14,115 nucleotides of DNA from an uncultured Clostridia bacterium (GCA_949746285.1 CATJZH010000096.1:1-14115); one strand, 5' to 3'; positions 1 to 7,415 are shown, counted from the stretch's first letter. The notes: generated by a model not told the origin, from the sequence alone. A program made the numbers and translations.

Positions 1-6
1 GAGAAA

Positions 7-813
7 ATGAAAAAAAGATATATTTTAATATCAATTATAATTATTTCTATGTTGTTTTTATTAACAGGATGTAGTGATAATAAAACAAATACAGCCAATA
101 CTAAGAAATCAAATACGAGTTCAAGTTCTAAAAACACTAGCAATACTACAAATACATCAAAATCTAATAATGAAAATGTAGATTATAAAGCAGCAGCAGA
201 AAAGCAAATGTCAAAACCAGCAAATGGAGAAGAAATAGCAATAATAAAAGTTAAAAATTTTGGAGATATAAAAGTAAAATTCTTTAAAGATATTGCTCCA
301 AAAGCAACTGAAAACTTTATTACTCATTCTAAAAATGGATATTATAACAATTTAATTTTTCACAGAGTTATAGATGAATTTATGATCCAAGGTGGAGACC
401 CATTAGGAACAGGAACTGGAGGAGAAAGCATTTGGGGAGAAGGGTTTGGAACAGAATTAGATAAAACTCTAGTACCATATAGAGGTTCATTATGTATGGC
501 AATGTCAATGATGCCAAATAGTATAGGAAGTCAATTTTTCATAACACAAGCACATTATTCAGAACAAATGGAATCTTATATGAAAAAATCTAATCAATTC
601 TCATCAGGATTATTAGAACAATATAAAACTTATGGTGGTTATTTAAGTTTATACGAACAATACACAGTATTTGGACAAGTTTTTGAAGGTATGGAAGTAG
701 TAGATGCAATAGCTAAAACACCAACACATACTACAGAAGATGGACAAGAAGATAAACCAGTACAAGATGTAGTTATAGAAACAATAGAAATTACAACATA
801 TGAAGGAAATTAA
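7..813 (+). CDS. Cyclophilin-type peptidyl-prolyl cis-trans isomerase lipoprotein
   Basis: Predicted extracytoplasmic foldase that speeds cis-trans isomerisation of X-Pro bonds in secreted proteins while anchored to the outer face of the membrane. Residues 1-21 form a lipoprotein signal peptide (KKR n-region, Ile/Leu-rich core) ending in the lipobox LLTGC with Cys22 as the lipidated residue. Residues 23-60 are a Ser/Thr/Asn/Lys-rich linker. The cyclophilin domain runs from about 75 to the end. Its active-site FHRV has catalytic Arg120, followed by the QGGDPLGTGTGG loop (GGD at 129-131), SQFFI near 175 and VFGQVFEG. Between SQFFI and VFGQV lie about 35 residues, longer than in a minimal cyclophilin. 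The start is a few bases from the window edge, so its promoter is not visible. It ends at a strong terminator and seems to close its transcription unit. The family assignment is firm; physiological clients are unknown. Confidence 0.95.
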   Translation: MKKRYILISIIIISMLFLLTGCSDNKTNTANTKKSNTSSSSKNTSNTTNTSKSNNENVDYKAAAEKQMSKPANGEEIAIIKVKNFGDIKVKFFKDIAPKATENFITHSKNGYYNNLIFHRVIDEFMIQGGDPLGTGTGGESIWGEGFGTELDKTLVPYRGSLCMAMSMMPNSIGSQFFITQAHYSEQMESYMKKSNQFSSGLLEQYKTYGGYLSLYEQYTVFGQVFEGMEVVDAIAKTPTHTTEDGQEDKPVQDVVIETIEITTYEGN

Positions 814-820
814 AATAATT

Positions 821-852
821 AGAAGATTTAATTTTTTAAATCTTCTTTTTTT
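821..852 (+). terminator. Rho-independent terminator after the PPIase gene
   Basis: A perfect 11-bp stem (821-831 with 836-846, arm AGAAGATTTAA) with a TTTT loop is followed by a T run through 852. It lies 8 bases past the stop codon, separating the PPIase from the next promoter. Confidence 0.9.
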
Positions 853-862
853 ATAATAAATA

Positions 863-891
863 TTCACATAACAAATTTAAAGTGATATAAT
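863..891 (+). promoter_or_regulatory. Sigma-A-type promoter for the methionine gamma-lyase family gene
   Basis: TTCACA (863-868), a 17-base spacer and TATAAT (886-891), with an extended -10 TG at 883-884. It sits about 35 bases upstream of the start codon at 927 and just downstream of the previous terminator. Confidence 0.75.
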
Positions 892-926
892 GCTAAAGCT
901 GTAAAAAATATGAATGGAGATTAATT

Positions 927-2180
927 ATGTATAAAGAATTAGGAATAAGTGAAAAAGTTTTAGAAATGGCAAATGAAGTAGAAAAAGAAATAGAACATAT
1001 TTTTGAAAAGTTAGAAGAAAATTGTTTAAAATCAAGTATGAAAGTTTTAAAAGCTTTTCAAGATAATAAAGTATCAACAACAGATTTTAATGAAATAACA
1101 GGGTATGGGTATTATGATGCAGGTAGAGAAAAACTAGAAAAAATATATGCAGATATTTTTAAAGCAGAAGACGCTTTAGTAAGACCACAAATAATGTCTG
1201 GAACACATGCACTTACAATAGCTTTATTTGGACTACTAAAATATGGTGATACAATGATAAGTATTTCAGGAGAGCCATATGATACACTTAAAAGTGTAAT
1301 AGGTTTAACTGGAGATAGCGAAAATTCTTTAATTAAACATGGTATAAAATATGAACAAATCGAATTAGTAAATAATGATTTTGATTATGAACAAATCGAA
1401 AATAGAATAAAAGAAGGAAATGTTAAATTAATAGAAATTCAACGCTCTAGAGGATATTCACAAAGAAAAAGTTTAAATATAGATAAAATAGAAAAAGTTA
1501 TAAAAATAATAAAAGAAATTAATCCAGAAATAATAGTTATGGTAGATAATTGTTATGGAGAATTTGTTGAAGAGAAAGAACCTACAGAAGTAGGTGCAGA
1601 TTTATTTGTAAGTTCATTGATGAAAAATTTAGGAGCAGGAATTGCTACTAGTGGTGGATATGTGGTAGGAAAAAAAGATATAATTAACAGAGTTGCAGAA
1701 CGTTTAACAGCACCTTGCGTAGGAAAAGATATGGGAGCAAATTTTAATCAATTAATGTCATATTATAAAGGAATATTTATGGCACCAAATGTAGTAAAAT
1801 CAGCTTTAAAAACTATGATTTTTGCAAGTAGAATGTTAGAAAAATTTGGATTTGATAAAGTAAGTCCTAAATTTGATGAAAAACGAGCTGATATTATACA
1901 AACAATAGAACTAAAAACAGAGGAAAAACTTGTTAAGTTCTGTCAAGGACTTCAAAAGGCCTCACCAATTGAATCTTATGTGGTTCCTGTTCCTGATGAT
2001 ATGCCAGGATATGAGCATAAAGAAATAATGGCAGGAGGAAGTTTTACACCAGGTTCTACGATTGAACTTAGTTGTGATGGACCAATATGTGAACCATTTA
2101 CAGCATATATGCAAGGCGGTTTAACATATGATTATGGAAAGTTAGGAATAATGATTGGAATTGAAAATATGATAAAATAA
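927..2180 (+). CDS. Methionine gamma-lyase family PLP enzyme (aluminium-resistance/YnbB family)
   Basis: Predicted cytosolic fold-type I PLP enzyme of the Cys/Met-metabolism superfamily, in the branch annotated as methionine gamma-lyase or aluminium-resistance protein (B. subtilis YnbB-like). Its length of 417 residues is typical. Visible family features are the N-terminal block with TGYGYYDAGREKLE, the cofactor region around RPQIMSGTHAL and the strand VMVDNCYGEF that supplies the PLP-ring Asp. The Schiff-base lysine is very likely Lys233 in SSLMKNLGAG. The C-terminus has GGSFTPGSTIELSCDGP. The ATG at 927 follows a GGAGA box at 916-920. The gene has its own promoter and appears monocistronic, although no clear hairpin terminator follows. 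The real substrate of this branch is poorly established. The family is certain, but the reaction (release of a thiol and 2-oxobutyrate from methionine, or a related beta/gamma elimination) is inferred. Confidence 0.93.
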   Translation: MYKELGISEKVLEMANEVEKEIEHIFEKLEENCLKSSMKVLKAFQDNKVSTTDFNEITGYGYYDAGREKLEKIYADIFKAEDALVRPQIMSGTHALTIALFGLLKYGDTMISISGEPYDTLKSVIGLTGDSENSLIKHGIKYEQIELVNNDFDYEQIENRIKEGNVKLIEIQRSRGYSQRKSLNIDKIEKVIKIIKEINPEIIVMVDNCYGEFVEEKEPTEVGADLFVSSLMKNLGAGIATSGGYVVGKKDIINRVAERLTAPCVGKDMGANFNQLMSYYKGIFMAPNVVKSALKTMIFASRMLEKFGFDKVSPKFDEKRADIIQTIELKTEEKLVKFCQGLQKASPIESYVVPVPDDMPGYEHKEIMAGGSFTPGSTIELSCDGPICEPFTAYMQGGLTYDYGKLGIMIGIENMIK

Positions 2181-2219
2181 AAATTCCTTACGGAAATTGA
2201 TAAAAACAGAAAATTAAGT

Positions 2220-2248
2220 TTGACAAAAAAAAGTATTAAGATTACAAT
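2220..2248 (+). promoter_or_regulatory. Strong sigma-A-type promoter, distal to the TrbC-like gene
   Basis: A consensus TTGACA (2220-2225), a 17-base spacer and TACAAT (2243-2248). Transcription from here would leave a 5' leader of roughly 120 bases before the ATG at 2379 and could read the five genes through ruvX. Confidence 0.7.
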
Positions 2249-2297
2249 TATGTTGTATAAATGTTACAAAAAAATAGGAAAAAATTAGAAATTACAG

Positions 2298-2326
2298 TTG
2301 ATATTTTCTACAATATATTGTATTAT
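2298..2326 (+). promoter_or_regulatory. Possible second, proximal promoter
   Basis: TTGATA (2298-2303), a 17-base spacer and TATTAT (2321-2326), about 50 bases from the start codon. The surroundings are almost pure A/T, so a chance match is quite possible. Confidence 0.4.
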
Positions 2327-2342
2327 ATTATATGTATAATAT
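2309..2342. repeat. Two adjacent A/T-rich palindromes in the leader
   Basis: TACAATATATTGTA (2309-2322) is a perfect 14-base palindrome. It is followed by an 8-2-8 inverted repeat at 2325-2342 (arm ATATTATA). Both overlap the proximal promoter's spacer and -10. They could be operator half-sites or simply low-complexity A/T sequence. Confidence 0.35.
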
Positions 2343-2378
2343 TGAAGAGAATTAACCTAAAGGAGGTTTTTTATAAAT

Positions 2379-2795
2379 ATGATAAAAAAAATATCAATAG
2401 TAGCACTAATTTTTATAATATTATTTGGAATATTTATGACACTTTCAAATACTTATGCTGTTACGGGAGATGAGGTTTTAAGCTCTGATCAAGCAACAGA
2501 ATTAGTTGAAATAAAAGAGTCTACAAAAGATAAATTAGCAGAATATGTTGAAAAATATGGATCTACATCATTTGGATTAGTAGCATACATTTTAAATATA
2601 GTTAGAATATATAGTATACCATTTTGCTTTATGGGTATAGCAATAGGTTCAATATATCAGTATGTATTAGGTATAAGAAAATTGGATGTTAGAGATAAAG
2701 GATTTATGCTAGTTATAACATTTGTAACAATTTTACTTATATGTCAAGTATTACCATTAATTTTTGCAATTGTAGTAAATGGTTGGAGGGGTTAA
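2379..2795 (+). CDS. Small two-helix membrane protein with signal peptide, TrbC/VirB2-pilin-like in shape
   Basis: A 138-residue protein not assigned with certainty. Residues 1-27 look like a signal peptide (KK n-region, hydrophobic core, cleavage likely after NTYA). Residues 28-60 are a polar, charged segment rich in Glu and Lys. Two transmembrane helices follow, at about 65-92 and 105-134, separated by a short basic loop (GIRKLDVRDKG). Signal peptide plus polar stretch plus paired helices is the architecture of TrbC/VirB2-type pilins and of pilin-like subunits in Gram-positive transfer systems. That resemblance is in layout rather than in a diagnostic motif. The ATG at 2379 follows AAAGGAGG at 2359-2366 with a longish 12-base spacer. 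It is first in an operon with a TadZ/CpaE-like protein, which makes a surface-appendage or membrane-complex role plausible. The ribosome binding site of the next gene overlaps its last codons. Confidence 0.75.
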   Translation: MIKKISIVALIFIILFGIFMTLSNTYAVTGDEVLSSDQATELVEIKESTKDKLAEYVEKYGSTSFGLVAYILNIVRIYSIPFCFMGIAIGSIYQYVLGIRKLDVRDKGFMLVITFVTILLICQVLPLIFAIVVNGWRG

Positions 2796-2799
2796 ACGA

Positions 2800-5550
2800 A
2801 TGAAAGTTTTATTTGCGGTTAGTAGTGAAAGTATTTCTGAAGCAATTGTTAAGAAATACCAAAAAGAATATAAGGAAATTCTTTCTTATAAAAATGTATA
2901 TTACTTCAACGCAATATTAAAAGAAATACAAAAAGATAAGAGTTATGATAGAATAGTAGTAAGTGAAGACTTAGAAGCATTTTCAAATAATAATTATGAA
3001 GCACAAGATAAATTTATTTTTGAAAAGCTTGATGATATTAGTGATGAAGCACAAGATATAGATGGAAATGAAACATCAATAATTTTAATAGCAGGAGACA
3101 GACATACAAAAGGTAGTTCATTTTTAGTAAAATTATTCGGAATAGGAATATATAATGCTCTTTTAGGAACAGATAGAAGCATGGACAATGTTTGTAAATT
3201 AATAAATAAACCAAGAACAAAAAAAGAAGCAAAGATATATTATAAAATTGATGCAGATGATGTTAATTACAGTAACAAAAGCGATAGTGAAGTTAGTGAA
3301 TTAGAAATTCAAAATATATTAACACATTTTAAGAAATTAGGAAAAAACACAGACAAATATGCAGAAAGTTTTAATAGTATTGCAACACAATATACAGATG
3401 AGCAATTAAAAATAGTAATAAATTGTCTGCCAGTAAGTGTAAAAGCAGTGTTAGAAAATGAATGTCAAAAATATCAAGAATTAATGTCTGTAAATGGAGT
3501 TGTACAAAGAGTAAATTCACAAGAAATTAAATCTAAAGAAGCTAGAAAACAAACTGGAATTAAAATAGATATTATAGAAAATAAAATGAATCAAAATAAG
3601 ATTTCAGGACCAATAGTAATACCTGGAACAGTAAAAACATCAGGAAAACCAAAACCAAGAAAAGCTGCAGCTAAAGCAGAAGTAAAAACTGTAAAGGTTG
3701 CACAAGCAAAAGAACAAGCTGAACCTAAAATAGTAAAGAAAAAAGTTATAAAGAAGGAAGAAACAAAAGAAATGGAAAGTGCAAAATCAAATAAAGCTAC
3801 AAAAAAATCAGAAATTAAAACGAAAGTTTTACCAGATGGAAGAGTTGTTAAAGTAAAACCAAAAGCGAAGCAACCAGCTAAAAGTAGTGATGTAGCAGAA
3901 GAAAAACAAGTTCAAAAATCAGAAAGTAAAAAAGTAAAAAAGACAGCTCTTGATGAGAAAAAAGAGCCTAAGAAAGTTGTTAAGAAAAAGACAGCTGAAG
4001 AAAATGTTAAAATTATAGATGAAAAAAAGAAAGCAGTTCCAAAGAAGAAAATAGAACTTCCTGAAGATATAGATTTAGAAGAAGATTTAATATTACCTGA
4101 AATTGATGATTCTTTTGAAGATGAGGAATTTTTACCAGGAATGGATGAAGTTGAAATAGAAGAAGAAATTTTACCTGGAGTGAATGATGAATTTGAAGAA
4201 GATGATGAAGACGAGGATATATTGCCAGGAATAGATGATGAATTCGAGGAAGATGAAGAAGATGTATTACCAGGAATAGATGATGAATTTGAAGAAGATG
4301 ATGAAGATATATTACCAGAAATTGATGACGAATTTGAAGAAGATGCTTTACCAGAAATAGATGAAGTTTCTGAAGAAGATGATACAAATCAGGAAGAGTT
4401 CGATGAAGATGATTATACAGAAGAAGTCGCATTACCAGGGTTAGATGATTTAGACGATTTGGATAATGAAGACAATAATATTCCTAATACTCCAGTAAAA
4501 GCATCAAATATTGATGAAATACTACCTGAAATTGAAGAAGATGATGATATATTAGGTGGTTTAAAAGATGATGAAGAAGTTGTAGAAAGCAAGCCAGTGG
4601 TATCAAATGCTGAAATAGCAAGTATAAAACCAAGAATAGATTATTCTATGTCTAGCTTAAATAGTTTATTAACTAAAGATAAAAAAATAGTAACATTTTT
4701 AGGAACAACTAAAAATGGAACATCATTTTTAGTAAATAATTTAGCTGCATTATTTTCATCACTTGGTATAAATACAGCTATATTAGATACTACTAAAAAC
4801 AAAAATTCATATTATATATATACAAATAATGAGGAAGAATTAAGAAATATTGCTTATAATTCTATTAGTAAATTACAAAAAGGATTTGCAGAAGGAATAA
4901 AGGTTAATAGAAATTTAAGTGTTTATACAGCACTTCCAAATGATGGAAAAGATTATTCAGATGCTGAGCCTATTTTGTCAACATTAGTACAAAATCATTC
5001 ATTAGTATTAATAGATTGTGATTTTGAAACAGATCCATCATATTTTGCTAGTTGTCAAGAGATTTACTTAGTACAATCAATGGACATATTAACAATTCAA
5101 CCATTAACAGCATTTTTGAGAGATTTGAAAACAAAAGGGGTATTAGAATCTGAAAAAGTAAGAGTTGTAATAAATAAAGAATTAAAAGTTAGGAGTCTAA
5201 CAACTAAAGCCATAATTGGTGGAATGTCTTTTTATAATGATCCATCAATGTCATTTATGACAGAATTGTTTAATAAAGATATGGTAAAAGCTTGTAGTAT
5301 TCCTTTTGAAGATAATGCTTATTCAAAGTATTTAGACTCAATGGTTAACTGTAATGTATCTATAAATGGATATTCAAAAACATTTTTAAATAAATTGAAG
5401 AATTTAGGTGAAATGGTATATCCATTAGTAAGTAAACCGAATTATGGAGCAAAAGCTTCTCCACAACTAAATTATGGTAATCCTAATTTTTCTAACAATA
5501 TGGGAAATACATTAAATAAAATGAAAAAAAATAAAAGTAGAAAATTTTAA
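2800..5550 (+). CDS. TadZ/CpaE-like protein: receiver-like domain, basic arm, acidic repeats, degenerate ParA/MinD-like ATPase domain
   Basis: A 916-residue protein. Residues 1-150 look like an atypical receiver or Rossmann domain (MKVLFAVSSE, YDRIVVSEDLE, IILIAGDR, then GIGIYNALLG), as found at the N-terminus of TadZ/CpaE pilus-localisation proteins. Residues 268-417 are very Lys/Ala-rich. Residues 418-595 are acidic, built on an LPGIDDEFEED-like repeat. Residues 628-870 form a ParA/MinD-like domain with Walker-B-like LVLIDCD (Asp739). The P-loop position reads GTTKNGTS (635-642), where the usual GKT/S lysine is Thr641. ATP hydrolysis is therefore doubtful, although nucleotide binding or dimerisation may survive. 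I chose the ATG at 2800 rather than the in-frame ATG at 2779, because GGAGGGG at 2785-2791 is 8 bases upstream of 2800 and overlaps the end of the previous gene. TadZ/CpaE proteins mark the pole for Tad pili, but no tadA, tadB or tadC lies in this window. The role is inferred from fold order; the specific partner is unknown. Confidence 0.85.
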   Translation: MKVLFAVSSESISEAIVKKYQKEYKEILSYKNVYYFNAILKEIQKDKSYDRIVVSEDLEAFSNNNYEAQDKFIFEKLDDISDEAQDIDGNETSIILIAGDRHTKGSSFLVKLFGIGIYNALLGTDRSMDNVCKLINKPRTKKEAKIYYKIDADDVNYSNKSDSEVSELEIQNILTHFKKLGKNTDKYAESFNSIATQYTDEQLKIVINCLPVSVKAVLENECQKYQELMSVNGVVQRVNSQEIKSKEARKQTGIKIDIIENKMNQNKISGPIVIPGTVKTSGKPKPRKAAAKAEVKTVKVAQAKEQAEPKIVKKKVIKKEETKEMESAKSNKATKKSEIKTKVLPDGRVVKVKPKAKQPAKSSDVAEEKQVQKSESKKVKKTALDEKKEPKKVVKKKTAEENVKIIDEKKKAVPKKKIELPEDIDLEEDLILPEIDDSFEDEEFLPGMDEVEIEEEILPGVNDEFEEDDEDEDILPGIDDEFEEDEEDVLPGIDDEFEEDDEDILPEIDDEFEEDALPEIDEVSEEDDTNQEEFDEDDYTEEVALPGLDDLDDLDNEDNNIPNTPVKASNIDEILPEIEEDDDILGGLKDDEEVVESKPVVSNAEIASIKPRIDYSMSSLNSLLTKDKKIVTFLGTTKNGTSFLVNNLAALFSSLGINTAILDTTKNKNSYYIYTNNEEELRNIAYNSISKLQKGFAEGIKVNRNLSVYTALPNDGKDYSDAEPILSTLVQNHSLVLIDCDFETDPSYFASCQEIYLVQSMDILTIQPLTAFLRDLKTKGVLESEKVRVVINKELKVRSLTTKAIIGGMSFYNDPSMSFMTELFNKDMVKACSIPFEDNAYSKYLDSMVNCNVSINGYSKTFLNKLKNLGEMVYPLVSKPNYGAKASPQLNYGNPNFSNNMGNTLNKMKKNKSRKF
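4057..4560 (+). repeat. Acidic tandem repeats coding for LPGIDDEFEED-type units
   Basis: About ten degenerate units of 10-17 residues (core LP-E/G-I-D-D followed by an Asp/Glu run) lie inside the TadZ-like gene. Units starting at 4222, 4267 and 4312 are spaced exactly 45 bases apart and are near-identical at DNA level, so the array probably grew by slippage or unequal exchange. Confidence 0.85.
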
Positions 5551-5586
5551 AAAATAAAAGAAAGATAAATGTAGGGGTGTGATATC

Positions 5587-6723
5587 TTGGTAATCGTAGT
5601 TATAATAGTTTTGCTAATAGCAATTGCTGTTCTTGTTGCATACAACATTCATATACAAAAAAAAATAGAAGCTTTTAATAATATAAATCAACAAATAAAT
5701 AATTTATCAATTTTACAAGATTTTATGAAAGTAGCAGGAGAAGAAGATTCAGTAGATGCAAAAATAAACAAAATTAATGATATTGTTATAGAAAAGTATG
5801 ATATAAAATATTCAACAATAGTTGTTTTTGATGGAGCAGAATATGTAATAAAAGCAACGAATGTTGATGAAATTCATCATGAAACATTAGCAAATTTGCA
5901 TAATGAAGAAATTTTTCAAGATAGTGTTTCAACAGCAACTCCTAAATATATAACAATAGATAATGAAAATGAGAAATTACCGTATCAAAAAGTAGAGATG
6001 GGTAGAGCAAAATCAGCAATGTTTTTCCCTTTATATATTGACAATATTTATATAGGATATTGGATTATGGAAAGTGGAAGGATGCATGCATTTGATAAAA
6101 CTGATACGGCAATTATAGAGGTTGTAAAAGATAACATAATATCAATACTATCAACTATGTCATATCAAGATGCTATGGAAAAAATAGTTAGAACAGATAA
6201 ATTTACAGGATTATATTCAGCAGAATACTTGTATGGAAGAGCTAAAAAAACATTTGATAAATTTCCAACATCAGCAGTATGTATGTTTAAAATAGTGAAT
6301 ATAGAAGAAATAAATGAAAAAGCAAGTAGGCAAATAGGAAATGAAATAATTACTGAAGTTAGTAATATAGTAAAAACTAAAATGCCATCACAATATGTTT
6401 TTGTAAGATATATGGGACCTAAATTTGTAATTGTATTTTCAGGAGTAGAAGAAGGAAGTGTTGAAGAATTCTTAAAAACATTGAAAAAAGAAATGGAAGA
6501 ACTTGAAATTGTTGAAGAAGCAGAAGAAGTAGAAGTTAAAAAAGTTATAAATGGAAAAAGAGTAAAAGTTAGAGAATTAAAAGAAGAAAAAAGTGCTTCT
6601 CCAAAAGTCAATTTTGTTGTATCAACATATTATAAAGGAACTGGAATCGAACAATTAAATAAAAAACTAGAGGAATATTTAGATTCGGCAGAAGAAAGCG
6701 AAAGTAAAATAAATTATATTTAG
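5587..6723 (+). CDS. Membrane-anchored GAF plus degenerate GGDEF protein
   Basis: A 378-residue protein. Residues 1-20 form one N-terminal transmembrane helix. Residues 25-190 look like a short coiled segment plus a GAF-type sensor domain (YDIKYSTIVVFDG, then AMFFPLYIDNIYIGYWIMES). Residues 200-370 have the outline of a GGDEF domain: DKFTGLYSAEYLYGR from Asp204 matches the DxLTGLxNR opening. The signature loop, however, reads MGPKF at 276-280 instead of GG(D/E)EF. The metal- and GTP-contacting acidic residues are gone, so cyclic-di-GMP synthesis is not expected. A Glu/Lys-rich insertion at about 308-338 precedes the last strand. It starts with TTG at 5587, supported by AGGGGTG at 5573-5579 with a 7-base spacer. 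It lies 36 bases after the TadZ-like gene, and its TAG stop is part of the AGGAGGG box of ireB. It is probably a membrane sensor or scaffold in the same module. Confidence 0.8.
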   Translation: MVIVVIIVLLIAIAVLVAYNIHIQKKIEAFNNINQQINNLSILQDFMKVAGEEDSVDAKINKINDIVIEKYDIKYSTIVVFDGAEYVIKATNVDEIHHETLANLHNEEIFQDSVSTATPKYITIDNENEKLPYQKVEMGRAKSAMFFPLYIDNIYIGYWIMESGRMHAFDKTDTAIIEVVKDNIISILSTMSYQDAMEKIVRTDKFTGLYSAEYLYGRAKKTFDKFPTSAVCMFKIVNIEEINEKASRQIGNEIITEVSNIVKTKMPSQYVFVRYMGPKFVIVFSGVEEGSVEEFLKTLKKEMEELEIVEEAEEVEVKKVINGKRVKVRELKEEKSASPKVNFVVSTYYKGTGIEQLNKKLEEYLDSAEESESKINYI

Positions 6724-6736
6724 GAGGGATTGAAAT

Positions 6737-6991
6737 ATGTCTATTGACAAAACAATGAGCTTTAAGGTAGATAAGGATAAGAGCATTAGAGCAAAGGAAA
6801 TTTTAAAAGAAGTATACCAAGCTTTAGTTGAAAAGGGATATAACCCAATAAATCAAATTGTTGGTTATATATTATCTGGAGATCCTACTTATATAACAAG
6901 TCATAATGATGCTAGAAATTTAATTAGACTAATAGAAAGAGATGAACTTTTAGAGAAAATGGTTAAATATTATATTGGATTGGAAGACTAA
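6737..6991 (+). CDS. ireB: IreB family regulatory phosphoprotein (UPF0297/DUF965)
   Basis: An 84-residue cytosolic protein matching the IreB/YrzL family over its full length. It has the conserved SFKVDKDK start, then VYQALVEKGYNPINQIVGYILSGDPTYITSHNDAR and a C-terminal LIERDELLEKMVKYYI helix. In Enterococcus faecalis, IreB is phosphorylated on N-terminal threonines by the PASTA kinase IreK and affects cephalosporin tolerance. Thr6 here lies in the same N-terminal segment and is the natural candidate site. AGGAGGG at 6722-6728 lies 8 bases before the ATG and overlaps the upstream stop codon. ruvX follows after 4 bases, as in many Firmicutes. Confidence 0.95.
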   Translation: MSIDKTMSFKVDKDKSIRAKEILKEVYQALVEKGYNPINQIVGYILSGDPTYITSHNDARNLIRLIERDELLEKMVKYYIGLED

Positions 6992-6995
6992 TTTC

Positions 6996-7415
6996 ATGAG
7001 AATATTAGGTATAGATTATGGAGATAGTAGAGTGGGAATATCTATTACAGATGTATTAGGTATAACGGCACAAGGATTAGAGACAATATCACATAAGGGT
7101 AATGATAAAATTTTGCTTAAAAGATTAGATGAAATTTTAGAAAAGTATACTGATGTAGAAATAATTGTAGTAGGAATGCCGTTTAATATGGATGGAACTA
7201 AAACCATAAGAGCTGAAATTACAGAAAAATTTATTCATAAATTAAAATGCAAATATAATAAACTTAAAATTGAAACAATTGATGAAAGATTAACTACCGT
7301 TGCAGCTCATAAAACTATGAATTTTTTAGATATAAATAAGACTAAAAAGAGAGGCATTGTAGACACAATTTCAGCAGTTTATATCTTAGAAATGTATATG
7401 AATAAAAATAAATAA
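6996..7415 (+). CDS. ruvX: Holliday junction resolvase-like / pre-16S rRNA processing nuclease RuvX (YqgF)
   Basis: A 139-residue RNase H-fold nuclease of the usual family length. The motifs are ILGIDYGDSRVG with catalytic Asp7, IVVGMPFNMDGT, the conserved TIDERLTTVAA with its acidic pair, and KKRGIVDTISAVYILEMYM with the last catalytic Asp. The family is known for pre-16S rRNA 5'-end maturation and was first proposed as a Holliday junction resolvase. The ATG at 6996 gives the expected N-terminus; an upstream TTG at 6975 would overlap ireB and add residues absent from the family. No good ribosome binding site precedes it, and with only 4 bases after the ireB stop it is probably translated by coupling. 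Confidence 0.95.
   Translation: MRILGIDYGDSRVGISITDVLGITAQGLETISHKGNDKILLKRLDEILEKYTDVEIIVVGMPFNMDGTKTIRAEITEKFIHKLKCKYNKLKIETIDERLTTVAAHKTMNFLDINKTKKRGIVDTISAVYILEMYMNKNK

Noticed and set aside
649..867. A 72-codon open frame on the minus strand over the end of the PPIase gene and its terminator
   Set aside because: It crosses a terminator hairpin and the PPIase C-terminus, is Tyr/Cys/Phe-rich and has no start signals.
2183..2198. A small hairpin (TTCC-TTAC-GGAA) just after the methionine gamma-lyase family gene
   Set aside because: Only four paired bases and no T run on either strand, so not a credible terminator.
2261..2473. A 70-codon open frame across the leader and the start of the TrbC-like gene
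   Set aside because: It overlaps the 2379 gene in another frame and has no ribosome binding site. Its composition is that of A/T-rich noncoding DNA.
4013..4432. A 139-codon open frame on the minus strand, rich in His and Leu
   Set aside because: It is the mirror of the acidic GAT/GAA-rich repeats of the TadZ-like gene. It has low complexity, no ribosome binding site and no recognisable domain.
6165..6611. A 148-codon open frame on the minus strand inside the GGDEF-like gene
   Set aside because: The Ser/Thr/Phe/Ile-rich composition is what the antisense of an A-rich gene gives. The plus-strand frame has clear domains.
2379..6723. A complete Tad pilus or type IV secretion locus
   Set aside because: No assembly ATPase, TadB/TadC membrane platform, prepilin peptidase, VirB4 or relaxase is present. 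Only localisation-like and pilin-like components are seen.
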